DNA of 64,000 nt from Marinimicrococcus sp033875255 (lineage in GTDB: Bacteria > Pseudomonadota > Alphaproteobacteria > Geminicoccales > Geminicoccaceae): the NCBI GenBank assembly GCA_033875255.1, contig JAWZSN010000015.1, forward strand, positions 62,001 to 126,000, written 5' to 3'. Under the pieces are notes generated by a model. That model saw nothing but the letters and a program-made list of their open reading frames with translations. It had not been told where the DNA came from and did no database searches. Below are positions 54,990-62,943 of this stretch, piece by piece. The position numbers were made by a program, and so were the translations under genes. Numbering within the stretch: position 1 is the stretch's first letter; every line of letters begins with the position of its first letter.

Positions 54990-55334
54990 ACGTTGGTGGC
55001 AGCCGGCAAGCAACTGGCCATGGTCGGCCTGACAGTGGTCGAGTTGCCCGCCCGCCAGGCCTCGAGCCTGTGGGCAAAGGCCAGTGGCTATTGCCGATTC
55101 GACCTCGGCAGGGCGCCGCTCTGGTCCCGTCTCGGACGCTTCATGGTCAGGCATGGCACCCAGTTCTACAATGTCCCGGGGCTGCGCGCCTTCCCCGGGG
55201 CTGCGCGCCTTCAAGGAGAAGTTCGCGCCCGAACCGCAGCCCGCCTGCCGCCTCGACCCGTCGGTGTGGCTGCCCCGGTTCCTCGCCGACGTCACCGCCC
55301 TCATCGCAGGCGGATGGTCCGGAATGGTGCGCAA
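54990..55334 (+). pseudogene. 3' remnant of an mprF-like (phosphatidylglycerol lysyltransferase domain) gene
   Basis: One frame reads LWAKASGYCRFDLGRAPLWS, RLGRFMVRHGTQFYNVPGLR, and after a frameshift GLRAFKEKFAPEPQPACRLD, then PRFLADVTALIAGGWSGMVR and a stop at 55334. This order matches the C-terminal end of MprF/DUF2156 proteins (LWGRAEGYRWFNLGMAPL, then GLRAYKEKF, then PRVLADVAALISGG), which transfer amino acids to phosphatidylglycerol. The frameshift is caused by a perfect 19-bp tandem duplication (55175-55212). Upstream (54714-54990) no coherent continuation exists; that stretch also has a 7-bp hairpin (GCACCGC/GCGGTGC) just after glmS. Everything N-terminal to the last 110 or so residues is lost. 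Confidence 0.78.
55175..55212 (+). repeat. 19-bp perfect tandem duplication inside the mprF remnant
   Basis: CCCGGGGCTGCGCGCCTTC occurs at 55175-55193 and again without gap at 55194-55212. Because 19 is not a multiple of 3, it shifts the frame exactly where the mprF-like reading frame breaks. Removing one copy restores an uninterrupted frame from VPGLRAF into KEKFAPEP. Confidence 0.95.
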
Positions 55335-56675
55335 ATGACCGTGCTTTCCACCCTTTTCGCGCCCCAGGCCCTGCTCGCCGACGGCTGGGCCCGCGACGTG
55401 CGCATCGAGATCGCGCCGGAAGGCAACATCGCGAGCATCGAGCAGGACGCCTCGCCGGGCGGCTGCGAGCGGATCGAGGGCGTGGTGGTGCCGGGCCTGA
55501 CGGACCTGCACAGCCATGCCTTCGAGCGCGCTCTGGCGGGCCTGCGACGGCCGCTGCGCGGGCTCCTTGCGCGGATCGGTCCCGACGAGCTGCGGGCCAT
55601 CGCCGGCCAGCTCTATGTCGAGCTCCTCAAGGGTGGCTATACCGGCGCGGTCGAGTTCCACCATCTGCATCACCCGCCCGGCGGCGGCCGCTACGACGAT
55701 CCGGCGCTGCTTGCCGTGATGCTCCACGAGGCGGCGCGGGACGCCGGCATCGGCCTCACCCTGCTGCCCGCCTTGTGCATGCGCGGCGGCTTCGACGGAG
55801 CACCGCTGGAGGGCCACGCGCGCCGCTTCGCGCTCCAGCCGGCCGAGCTGGTCGCCATGCTCGGGCGGCTCGAGCGGCTGTTCGCCGACGATCCCGAGCG
55901 TCAGCTCGGCGTCGCCGTGCATTCGCTGGGCGCCGTGCCGCCCGAGCGGCTGGCCGAGCTGGTCGAGGCCGCAACCCGCGGCATGCCCGCAGGGCCGCTC
56001 CACATCCATCTGGCGGCACGGCCCGAGGAGGTCGAGGACTGTCTGGCATGCTATGGACGGCGGCCGCTGCGGCTGCTGGCCGAGGCGGTCCCGCTCGGGC
56101 CACGCTGGTGCCTCGTCCATGCCACCCACCTGGACGAGGACGAGCGGTCCTTGCTGGCGGCCAGCGGGGCCGTCGCCGGGCGATGCCCCACCAGCGAGGC
56201 CAGCCGCGGCGACGGGATCTTCATCCTCGAGCCTTTCCTCGCCAGGGGCGGACGGTTCGGGATCGGCTCCGACCACAATCTGTGCAGCGAGGCAGCCCAC
56301 GAGCTGCGGCTGCTCGACTACGGCCAGCGGCTGGCCATGCGGCGGTGCCCAGCTGCCGTCGACGGCAGCGGGCCGCAATGCGGTGCCGCCCTCTTCATGG
56401 GAGCGCTGCGCGGCGGGGCGCAGGCATCCGCCCGGCCCGTCGGCCGCCTGGCCCCCGGCTTTCGGGCCGATCTGCTGGTGCTGGACGACAGCCATCCGGC
56501 CTTGTGCGGCCGCGAGGGGGACCTGCTGCTCGACGCGCTGGTCCTCGCCAGCCGCGGCCAGCCGGTGCGACACGTCATGGTCAGCGGCGACTGGCGGATC
56601 CGCGACGGGGCGCATCTGGCCGAAGACGCGATCGGCACGGCCTTTCGGGCGGCGATGCGCCGTCTCGGCGCCTGA
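55335..56675 (+). CDS. hutF: Formimidoylglutamate deiminase
   Basis: A 446-residue amidohydrolase of histidine catabolism that converts N-formimidoyl-L-glutamate to N-formyl-L-glutamate. Metal ligands are H59/H61 in LTDLHSHAFERALAGL, with further His in FHHLHHPPGG and a VHATHLDEDE segment. The catalytic Asp is in GIGSDHNLCSEAAHEL (about residue 313). LRLLDYGQRLA is a HutF signature. The ATG at 55335 (MTVLSTLFAPQALLADGWAR) fits family starts; the long upstream open frame belongs to the mprF remnant. No other hut genes are in the window. It converges with the LuxR gene. Confidence 0.92.
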   Translation: MTVLSTLFAPQALLADGWARDVRIEIAPEGNIASIEQDASPGGCERIEGVVVPGLTDLHSHAFERALAGLRRPLRGLLARIGPDELRAIAGQLYVELLKGGYTGAVEFHHLHHPPGGGRYDDPALLAVMLHEAARDAGIGLTLLPALCMRGGFDGAPLEGHARRFALQPAELVAMLGRLERLFADDPERQLGVAVHSLGAVPPERLAELVEAATRGMPAGPLHIHLAARPEEVEDCLACYGRRPLRLLAEAVPLGPRWCLVHATHLDEDERSLLAASGAVAGRCPTSEASRGDGIFILEPFLARGGRFGIGSDHNLCSEAAHELRLLDYGQRLAMRRCPAAVDGSGPQCGAALFMGALRGGAQASARPVGRLAPGFRADLLVLDDSHPALCGREGDLLLDALVLASRGQPVRHVMVSGDWRIRDGAHLAEDAIGTAFRAAMRRLGA

Positions 56676-56752
56676 CCTTCTCCGCCGCCCATCCGCATGG
56701 AAGGGTTGCGTTTTTCGCATGAATGCGCGAAGGTCCGGACGTCAACGCCGGA

Positions 56753-56794
56753 CAAAAAAATACCGGACGGGACCGTCGTAACGGTCTCGCCCGG
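56753..56794 (-). terminator. Rho-independent terminator of the LuxR-type regulator gene
   Basis: On the minus strand, arms CCGG...GACCGT/ACGGTC...CCGG (56763-56794) form an interrupted 12-bp stem with a TACG loop and are followed by TATTTTTTT (56753-56761). It lies about 130 nt past the stop at 56927. It is a good intrinsic terminator for the minus-strand gene. The intervening sequence contains a CTACCA-AA-TGGTAG inverted repeat (56899-56912). Confidence 0.72.
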
Positions 56795-56926
56795 CAGCCG
56801 CAAATGCGGCCCAAAGTGAGGCTGCTGATACACCAACCGGTCAGTGGCCCTTCCGGCTCGTGTGGTTATCGCTTAACAATCAGCAGGCCACCCGGCTGCT
56901 ACCAAATGGTAGTTATCGCGCTTTTC

Positions 56927-58078
56927 CTAGAGGCGGGCGATGCTGCGCAGCAGCACCCGCGTCAACTCGTCCAGGCGATGCGTGCTGGTCTTCTGCTGGA
57001 TCGCCTTGAGGTACTGGCGCACGGTGCCGATCGCCAGGCCGCGGTCGCGCGCATAGGCGTCGAGCGACCGGCCCGCGGCGATCGCTGCAGCAAGCGCTCC
57101 CTCGGCGGGGGTCAGTCCGAAGAGATCCATCAAAAGTTCGGCGCGCGGCGCGTCGTCGGCCTCGGGATCGACGATCAGGAGCAGCACCTCGACCGGCTCC
57201 TGGATCGGCACCAGGGCAAGCTCGCGGTAGCTGCCGCGTGGTGCGGGAAGGGCCATGAGCTGAAGCGGCTGGCGCTGCGAGACGCGCTCCATCAGCAAGG
57301 TGACGCAGGCGGGGCCGCCCGTCTCGGGCTCACGGCGCGCGGCGGCGACCCGAGCGACCGCCGCCAGCAGCGCCGCGTCGTCACGCGCCCGCGGCGCTCC
57401 CAGCCGGCCCCGCTCGCTCACCAGCCCGTCGCGCCGCGCCACCAGCTCCTCGGCGGCCCGGTTCAGCCAGACCGGCCGGCAGCCGGCGGACAGGCCCGCC
57501 ATGCCGATGCCCAGCCGGTCGATCACCAGATCGCGTTCCGCCAGCCGGCTGTCGCTCTCGATGAAACGCCGCCTTATCGCAAACGCACGGGCGAGGTGGC
57601 CGGCGATGATACCCGAGATCTCGCGGTCCTGCGCGCAGGGTGGCTCCTGCTCCGTGCCGCGCAGGCTAGCGAAGCTCGCCCAGAAGCCGGGGGCGAGCTC
57701 GAAGCGGGTGAACAGCTCGTGGCGGACCCCATAGCGGCGCAGGAACTCCTGGTAGACCGGGTCCCTCGCCATCTCCGCCTCGCTGAGATGATCGAGATCG
57801 CTCAGCGGCTCGAGGTGGGGCTGCTGGAAGTAGTGCGGGACGCGGCGGTCATTGCCGAAATAGTCGCGGCAGTAGATCTCGAAGGCATCCTCTGGCAGCC
57901 CCTCGACGCGGGCGTACACCGGGTCGCCGGCCAGATCGTCGGTCACCACCAGGGCGCCCGCCCGGCCGCCCGCCAGCTCGCTGGCCACCGGAAGCCAGTC
58001 AGCAGGATCGCCGCCCGAGAGCGTGTGATCGTAGAGCTCGAGGAGACGGCTCGGCAGGCTCAAGAGGCGAGCGGTCAT
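56927..58078 (-). CDS. LuxR-type helix-turn-helix transcriptional regulator
   Basis: A 383-residue regulator. The C-terminal HTH (about residues 318-375) reads LFGLTPAEGALAAAIAAGRS then GLAIGTVRQYLKAIQQKTST, a LuxR/FixJ-type motif with the TVRxYLK recognition helix. The N-terminal 300 residues contain no receiver domain or acyl-homoserine-lactone signature that I recognise, so it is a sensor or PAS/GAF-like region of unknown ligand. I start it at 58078 (MTARLLSLPSRLLELYDHTL); the ATG at 58174 runs into the transporter gene. It lies directly downstream of the ABC-transporter ATPase gene and probably controls that uptake locus. Confidence 0.82.
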   Translation of the reverse strand: MTARLLSLPSRLLELYDHTLSGGDPADWLPVASELAGGRAGALVVTDDLAGDPVYARVEGLPEDAFEIYCRDYFGNDRRVPHYFQQPHLEPLSDLDHLSEAEMARDPVYQEFLRRYGVRHELFTRFELAPGFWASFASLRGTEQEPPCAQDREISGIIAGHLARAFAIRRRFIESDSRLAERDLVIDRLGIGMAGLSAGCRPVWLNRAAEELVARRDGLVSERGRLGAPRARDDAALLAAVARVAAARREPETGGPACVTLLMERVSQRQPLQLMALPAPRGSYRELALVPIQEPVEVLLLIVDPEADDAPRAELLMDLFGLTPAEGALAAAIAAGRSLDAYARDRGLAIGTVRQYLKAIQQKTSTHRLDELTRVLLRSIARL

Positions 58079-58133
58079 GATGAGCGATCCGTGCCCGACG
58101 GCCGCCGCGGTGGCGACGACCGTCGGGCGGTGT

Positions 58134-59207
58134 TCAGCCGTCGATGCGCTTGCCCGACTGTTTGTCGAACACATGCACCTGGTCGAGGCGGGGCGCCAGG
58201 GCGATCCGGTCGCCCGGGCGGAAGGCGTGGCGGTCCTTGAAGACTACCTGACAGTCCTGGCCGGCATACTGCACCACCACGAGGATCTCGGCGCCCGTCG
58301 GCTCGATCACCACCACCTCGCTCTCGTGGCCCTCGCCCGGCCGCAGCTCGAGATGCTCGGGGCGCACGCCGTAGACGATCGCCTGGCCGTCGCGGCCGCC
58401 CGCCTCGACCGGCAGCGGGAGCTGCGTGCCGTTCGCGGTCACGGCGACGGCATCGGCGCCGTTGCGCTTGATGGTGGCGTCGATGAAGTTCATCGACGGC
58501 GAGCCGATGAAGCCGGCGACGAACAGGTTGACCGGCCGGTCGTAGAGCTCGAGCGGCGCGCCCACCTGCTCGACATGGCCGAGCTGCATCACCACGATCC
58601 GGTCGGCCATGGTCATGGCCTCGATCTGGTCGTGGGTGACGTAGACCGAGGTGGTCTTGAGGCGCTGGTGCAGCTCCTTGATCTCGGTGCGCATCTGCAC
58701 GCGCAGCTTGGCGTCGAGATTGGAGAGCGGCTCGTCGAACAGGAAGACCTGCGGGTCGCGGACGATCGCGCGGCCCATGGCGACGCGCTGCCGCTGGCCG
58801 CCGGAGAGCTGGCGCGGGTAGCGGTCGAGATAGGGCTCGAGGCCGAGAATGCCCGCGGCGTGGTTGACGCGCTCGTCCATGGTGGCCTTGTCGGCCTTCC
58901 GCAGCTTGAGCGAGAACGCCATGTTCTGGCGCACCGTCATGTGCGGATAGAGCGCGTAGTTCTGGAACACCATCGCGATGTCCCGGTCCTTGGGCGGCAC
59001 GTTGTTGACCACCCGGCCGCCGATCACGATGTCGCCGCGGCTGATCTCCTCGAGCCCGGCGATCATGCGCAAGAGGGTGGACTTGCCGCAGCCCGAGGGC
59101 CCCACCAGAACGACGAACTCACCATCGACGATGTCGATGGAAACGCCGTGCAGCACCTGCACGGAGCCGAAGAATTTCTCGACCTTGCGAACGTCTACGG
59201 AAGCCAT
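58134..59207 (-). CDS. Carbohydrate ABC transporter ATP-binding protein (UgpC/MalK type)
   Basis: A 357-residue ATPase of the CUT1 sugar/glycerol-phosphate importer family. Walker A is GPSGCGKST (residues 36-44), Q-loop MVFQNYALYPHMTVRQNMAF, signature LSGGQRQRVAMGRAIVR, Walker B VFLFDEPLSNLDAKLR and the switch His in VYVTHDQIEAM. The C-terminal TOBE/MalK regulatory domain (about residues 240-357) includes IYGVRPEHLELRPGEGHE. The start at 59207 (MASVDVRKVEKFFGSVQVLH) follows an AGGA-type site. It is divergent from the binding-protein and permease genes but must serve them, since no other ATPase is nearby. Confidence 0.93.
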   Translation of the reverse strand: MASVDVRKVEKFFGSVQVLHGVSIDIVDGEFVVLVGPSGCGKSTLLRMIAGLEEISRGDIVIGGRVVNNVPPKDRDIAMVFQNYALYPHMTVRQNMAFSLKLRKADKATMDERVNHAAGILGLEPYLDRYPRQLSGGQRQRVAMGRAIVRDPQVFLFDEPLSNLDAKLRVQMRTEIKELHQRLKTTSVYVTHDQIEAMTMADRIVVMQLGHVEQVGAPLELYDRPVNLFVAGFIGSPSMNFIDATIKRNGADAVAVTANGTQLPLPVEAGGRDGQAIVYGVRPEHLELRPGEGHESEVVVIEPTGAEILVVVQYAGQDCQVVFKDRHAFRPGDRIALAPRLDQVHVFDKQSGKRIDG

Positions 59208-59608
59208 GACCTGATCCTGTTGGTGCGCAGTCGCTTGTCGTGGCGGACGCTGCGCGCGTGCCCGCCACGTGCCGTCTTCTGGCCCCTGGGGCCGGCGGCT
59301 GGCACGACTATGGCGGCACCGGCGGGCCCCGGCAACCCGGCAGGGCCGGCGCCGCGACATGCGGCCGGAAGCGAGGAGCGACTTGACTTTGGCGCCGATG
59401 ATCCGGACTGTCCCCGCGGGGTGGCTCGCTATCCCGGGTGGATCCGTTGGGGGAGACGGCATGGGGGTGGCAGTGACCTGCCAGCCGGCCGGTTGGCCAA
59501 CATCTGCTGATTGAGGGGCGCCGGTCGGCTACGACGGGCGCCCTGCTCCCGTGCGATGGCCGGCCAGAAGCGCTAGGCAAAAGCCACGACGCAGGGGGGA
59601 TAACAGCA
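59208..59608. promoter_or_regulatory. Divergent intergenic region of the sugar ABC transporter locus
   Basis: These 401 nt carry no ORF I can support. An 8-bp inverted repeat CGTGGCGG/CCGCCACG (59239-59246 and 59262-59269) sits about 30 nt upstream of the ATPase gene and could be an operator. A TTGGCCAA palindrome occurs near 59494. No canonical -35/-10 pair stands out. A strong Shine-Dalgarno (GGGGGG) lies just before the binding-protein ATG at 59609. The region should house promoters for both arms of the locus. Confidence 0.45.
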
Positions 59609-60955
59609 ATGATAACGAGTAGCTCGCGGCGTACCTTTCTCAAGGGCACGGCCCTCGCCGGCGCCGGCACGCTGGCCGCGCCCTATGTGAAGCGGGCCTG
59701 GGGTGCGGGCCGTGTCAACGTCGCCATGTGGGACCACTGGGTACCCGGTGCGAACGAGGCGCTGCAAAAGCAGGCCACGGCCTGGGGCGAGAAGAACAAT
59801 GTCGAGGTGGTGGTCGACTTCATCACCTCGGTGGGCAACAAGAACCTCGTGACGCTGGCCGCCGAGGCGCGCGCTGAGAGCGGCCACGACATCGTCTCGA
59901 TGCCGACCTTCCAGGTGGCGGTGCACGCCGAGAGCCTGGAGCCGGTCGACGACATCATGAAGGACCTGACCGGCAAGTACGGCGAGGTCGCCCCGATCGC
60001 CGAGTATCTCGCCAAGGTCGACGGGACCTGGCGGGCGGTTCCCACGGCTACCGGCTCGCAGAGCTACCCGATGTGCTCGCGGCTCGACTACTTCAAGAAC
60101 ATCGCCGACCTCGACCTGCGAGAGCTGTTCCCGACCGGCGAGCGCGACCAGGCGAAGATCGACGAGCTCTGGACCTACGCGAACTTCCTCGAGATCGCCA
60201 AGAAGCTGCACGCCGGCGGCCACGCCTTCGGCAATCCGATCGGCCAGACCTCGGACAGCCAGGACTGGCTGGGTCCGCTGTTCTTCGCCTTCGGCGCCGA
60301 GGCGGTCGACAAGAGCGGCGACATCATCATCGATTCCGACGCCACCCGCGCCGCCCTCGACTATCTTCAGCAGCTCACCCAGGTCATGCCGCAGGACGTC
60401 TATGCGTGGGACGATGCCGGCAACAATCGCTGGCTGATCTCGGGCAGCGGCTCGTGCATCCAGAACCCGCCGAGCCCCTGGACGGTCGCCAAGCGCGACG
60501 CGCCGGACGTGGCCAAGGAGATCTGGCACCACGACGTGCCGGCCGGGGAGAACGGCCGCTACCGCGGCATGCTTCCCTACTTTTGGGGCATGTGGAAGTT
60601 CTCGCCGAATAAGTCGGCGGCCAAGGATCTGCTCGTCCACTTGATGGCGAAGGAGCAGCAGGCCCAGCTCGTCGATGCCTCGCAGGGCTACGACATGCCG
60701 CTGTTCTCGAGCCAGTACGACAACAAGGTGTGGGTCGAGCAGGGGCCGCCTCCGGGCAGCATCTACAACTATCCGATCCGCGGTAACGAGGAGTTCTATA
60801 TCGCCGGCATGCCGGCTCCCCCGAAGATCGCGGCGCAGGTCTACCTTCAGGGCCTGTTCCCGAACCTGCTCGCCAAGGTGACCCAGGAGAGCATGTCGCA
60901 CGACGACGCGATCGCCTGGGCGGAGGACGAGCTCTCGGGCTTCTTGCGGGGCTGA
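59609..60955 (+). CDS. Tat-exported ABC transporter solute-binding protein (CUT1-like)
   Basis: A 448-residue extracellular solute-binding protein of the family 1 (MalE/UgpB) fold. The N-terminus has a twin-arginine signal (SSSRRTFLKGTALAGAGTLA) and a cleavage site near AWGAG, so it is exported folded. The body has DHWVPGANEALQKQATAWG, FITSVGNKNLVTLAAEARAE and a typical C-lobe. The exact ligand is unknown; candidates are sugars, sugar alcohols or glycerol-phosphate-like compounds. It is followed by two permeases on the same strand and faces the UgpC-type ATPase gene. Confidence 0.9.
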   Translation: MITSSSRRTFLKGTALAGAGTLAAPYVKRAWGAGRVNVAMWDHWVPGANEALQKQATAWGEKNNVEVVVDFITSVGNKNLVTLAAEARAESGHDIVSMPTFQVAVHAESLEPVDDIMKDLTGKYGEVAPIAEYLAKVDGTWRAVPTATGSQSYPMCSRLDYFKNIADLDLRELFPTGERDQAKIDELWTYANFLEIAKKLHAGGHAFGNPIGQTSDSQDWLGPLFFAFGAEAVDKSGDIIIDSDATRAALDYLQQLTQVMPQDVYAWDDAGNNRWLISGSGSCIQNPPSPWTVAKRDAPDVAKEIWHHDVPAGENGRYRGMLPYFWGMWKFSPNKSAAKDLLVHLMAKEQQAQLVDASQGYDMPLFSSQYDNKVWVEQGPPPGSIYNYPIRGNEEFYIAGMPAPPKIAAQVYLQGLFPNLLAKVTQESMSHDDAIAWAEDELSGFLRG

Positions 60956-61062
60956 CCCCGAGCGGCGTCCGGATGCGGCGCATCCGGACGCGTTCCGCCC
61001 GGCCGATGGCGGCGTGCGCGCCGCCATCGGCTCCGCCCCTTCGCCCGTAGTCGAGAAGCAAG

Positions 61063-61992
61063 ATGGCCACCTTCGCCTCAAGCCGCGGCGGCCCGGGTCA
61101 GGCACAAACGCCTGGCGGCCTGCGCCTTTTCCTCCAGCGCCGCTCGACCTTCGCCTTCCTGCTCTGCCTGCCGCTGATCTTCATCATCGGCTCTCTCGTC
61201 GTCTACCCGTTCTTCTATGCCATCTTCTTGAGCATGCTGAACAAGGCCGAGACCGAGTTCGTCGGTCTGGGCAACTATATCTTCCTCATGGGCCGCAGCA
61301 CCTTCTTGATGGTGATGCAGCAGTCGATCATTTTCGCGCTCGCCTCCGTGTTCCTCAAATGCCTCGTGGGCTTCATCGTCGCGCATCTGATCAACGGCGT
61401 GCTCGATACCGGCCAGCGGCTCTGGCGCGGGCTTCTCCTGGTACCCTGGGTCATTCCGCCGGCACTGAGCACGCTGGGCTGGTGGTGGCTGTTCGACCCC
61501 ACCTACTCGGCCATCAACTGGGCGCTCGAGGGGATCGGGATCAGCGAGATCCCGTGGCTCTCCGACGTGTTCTGGGCGCGGGTCTCGGTCATCCTGGTCA
61601 ATGTCTGGTACGGCGCGCCGTTCTTCATGATCATGTACCTGGCAGCGCTCAAGTCGATCCCCGCCGAGCTCTACGACGCCGCCAAGGTCGACGGTGCCTC
61701 GGGCTGGCAACAGCTCATCCACGTCACCTTGCCGATGATGCGCAACATCATGGCGATCACCGTGCTGTTCTCGACCATCGTCACCTTCGCCAATTTCGAC
61801 ATCGTCCGGGTGCTGACCCAGGGCGGCCCGCGCAACACCACCCACCTGTTCGCCACCTACGCCTTCAAGGTGGGCATCGAGGGCGGCGACATCCCGCTGG
61901 GTGCGTCGGTCTCCCTCTTCATGTTCCCGGTGCTGGCGCTGCTGGCCTTCTTCATCCTGCGCAACGTGCGCCAGCGGGCGGCGAGGGTCTGA
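61063..61992 (+). CDS. Sugar ABC transporter permease (MalF/UgpA-like)
   Basis: A 309-residue inner-membrane permease with six predicted helices, the first at about residues 29-52 (STFAFLLCLPLIFIIGSLVV). The EAA cytoplasmic loop for ATPase contact is ELYDAAKVDGASGWQQLIHV. Family features include GLLLVPWVIPPALSTLGWWW and VNVWYGAPFFMIMYLAALKS. It lacks the long periplasmic loop of E. coli MalF, as is usual in CUT1 systems. The ATG at 61063 follows a short spacer after the binding-protein gene. Its stop overlaps the next permease start (TGATG). Confidence 0.92.
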   Translation: MATFASSRGGPGQAQTPGGLRLFLQRRSTFAFLLCLPLIFIIGSLVVYPFFYAIFLSMLNKAETEFVGLGNYIFLMGRSTFLMVMQQSIIFALASVFLKCLVGFIVAHLINGVLDTGQRLWRGLLLVPWVIPPALSTLGWWWLFDPTYSAINWALEGIGISEIPWLSDVFWARVSVILVNVWYGAPFFMIMYLAALKSIPAELYDAAKVDGASGWQQLIHVTLPMMRNIMAITVLFSTIVTFANFDIVRVLTQGGPRNTTHLFATYAFKVGIEGGDIPLGASVSLFMFPVLALLAFFILRNVRQRAARV

Positions 61993-62888
61993 TGGCAACA
62001 GCACAGGCAAGCGCCCGCGCGGAGGGCGCGGGCATCATGGCCCGGCTCGGCAAGGACCGGCGCTGGGCGCTGATCCTCTCCTACGTGGCCCTCATCGCCT
62101 TCGTCATCGCGTTCCTGTTTCCGCCCTATTACATGCTCATCACCTCGCTCAAGACGAACGAGGAGATCGCGAGCCTGGCGGGCAACCCCTGGATCATCAC
62201 CGACGGCGTGACCTTCCAGCACTACTGGCATCTGCTCACCAACACCTCCTTCCCGCGCTTCTTCTGGAATACCGCGTGGGTCACGGTGCTGGTGGTGGCC
62301 ATCACCATGGTGGTGAGCGTGCTGGCGGCCTACTCGCTGTCGCGGATGCGCTTTTGGGGCTCGGCGGTGCTCGCCACCGGCGTTTTCCTCACCTACCTGG
62401 TGCCGGAAAGCCTGCTCTTCATCCCGCTCTTCAAGGTGATGGGCTGGCTCGGGCTGCTCAACAGCACCTGGGCGCTGGTGGTGGTCTACCCGACCCTCAC
62501 CATCCCGTTCTGCACCTGGCTGATGATCGGCTATTTCAGCTCGATCCCGCGCGAGCTGGACGAGGCGGCGCTGATCGACGGCTGCAGCCACTTGCAGATG
62601 CTGCGGCTGGTGTTCATCCCGGTGGCCATGCCGGGCCTGATCGCTGCGGTGATCTTCGCCTTCACGGTGGCCTGGGCGCAGTTCATCTACCCCGTGGCCT
62701 TCCTCTTCAGCGAGGACCAGCTGGTGCTCACCGTGGGCACCGTCACCACGCTGATCCGCGGCGACGTCTATGCCTGGGGCAGCCTCATGGCCGGTGCCCT
62801 CCTGGCAGCGGCCCCGCCGGTGCTGATCTACGCCTTCCTCATGGACTACTACATCGCCGGCCTGACCTCCGGCGCCACCAAGAGCTAG
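61992..62888 (+). CDS. Sugar ABC transporter permease (MalG/UgpE-like)
   Basis: A 298-residue permease with six helices, the first at about residues 27-50 (ILSYVALIAFVIAFLFPPYY). The EAA loop is ELDEAALIDGCSHLQMLRLV. FPPYYMLITSLKTNEEI and NTAWVTVLVVAITMVVSVLA are typical of MalG-type proteins. The start at 61992 overlaps the previous stop by 1 nt (TGATG), so translation is coupled. It pairs with the MalF-like permease to form the channel served by the divergent ATPase. A GC-rich palindromic hairpin lies just after its stop. Confidence 0.92.
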   Translation: MATAQASARAEGAGIMARLGKDRRWALILSYVALIAFVIAFLFPPYYMLITSLKTNEEIASLAGNPWIITDGVTFQHYWHLLTNTSFPRFFWNTAWVTVLVVAITMVVSVLAAYSLSRMRFWGSAVLATGVFLTYLVPESLLFIPLFKVMGWLGLLNSTWALVVVYPTLTIPFCTWLMIGYFSSIPRELDEAALIDGCSHLQMLRLVFIPVAMPGLIAAVIFAFTVAWAQFIYPVAFLFSEDQLVLTVGTVTTLIRGDVYAWGSLMAGALLAAAPPVLIYAFLMDYYIAGLTSGATKS

Positions 62889-62897
62889 ACCCTTACC

Positions 62898-62927
62898 GGG
62901 GCCGGCGATCGCCGGCCCCACTCCTTT
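62898..62927. terminator. GC palindrome/terminator between convergent genes
   Basis: A perfect 22-nt palindrome, arms GGGGCCGGCGA/TCGCCGGCCCC at 62898-62919, lies 10 nt past the MalG-like stop. It is followed by ACTCCTTTCC. The T-tract is weak, but the position between convergent genes (the MFS gene ends at 62944) suggests a bidirectional terminator. Confidence 0.6.
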
Positions 62928-62943
62928 CCGGCGGCCGCGCCTC

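Noticed and set aside
54798..56720. A 640-codon minus-strand frame opposite hutF
   Set aside because: It is antisense to hutF and has no domain or start context; hutF carries the metal-binding motifs.
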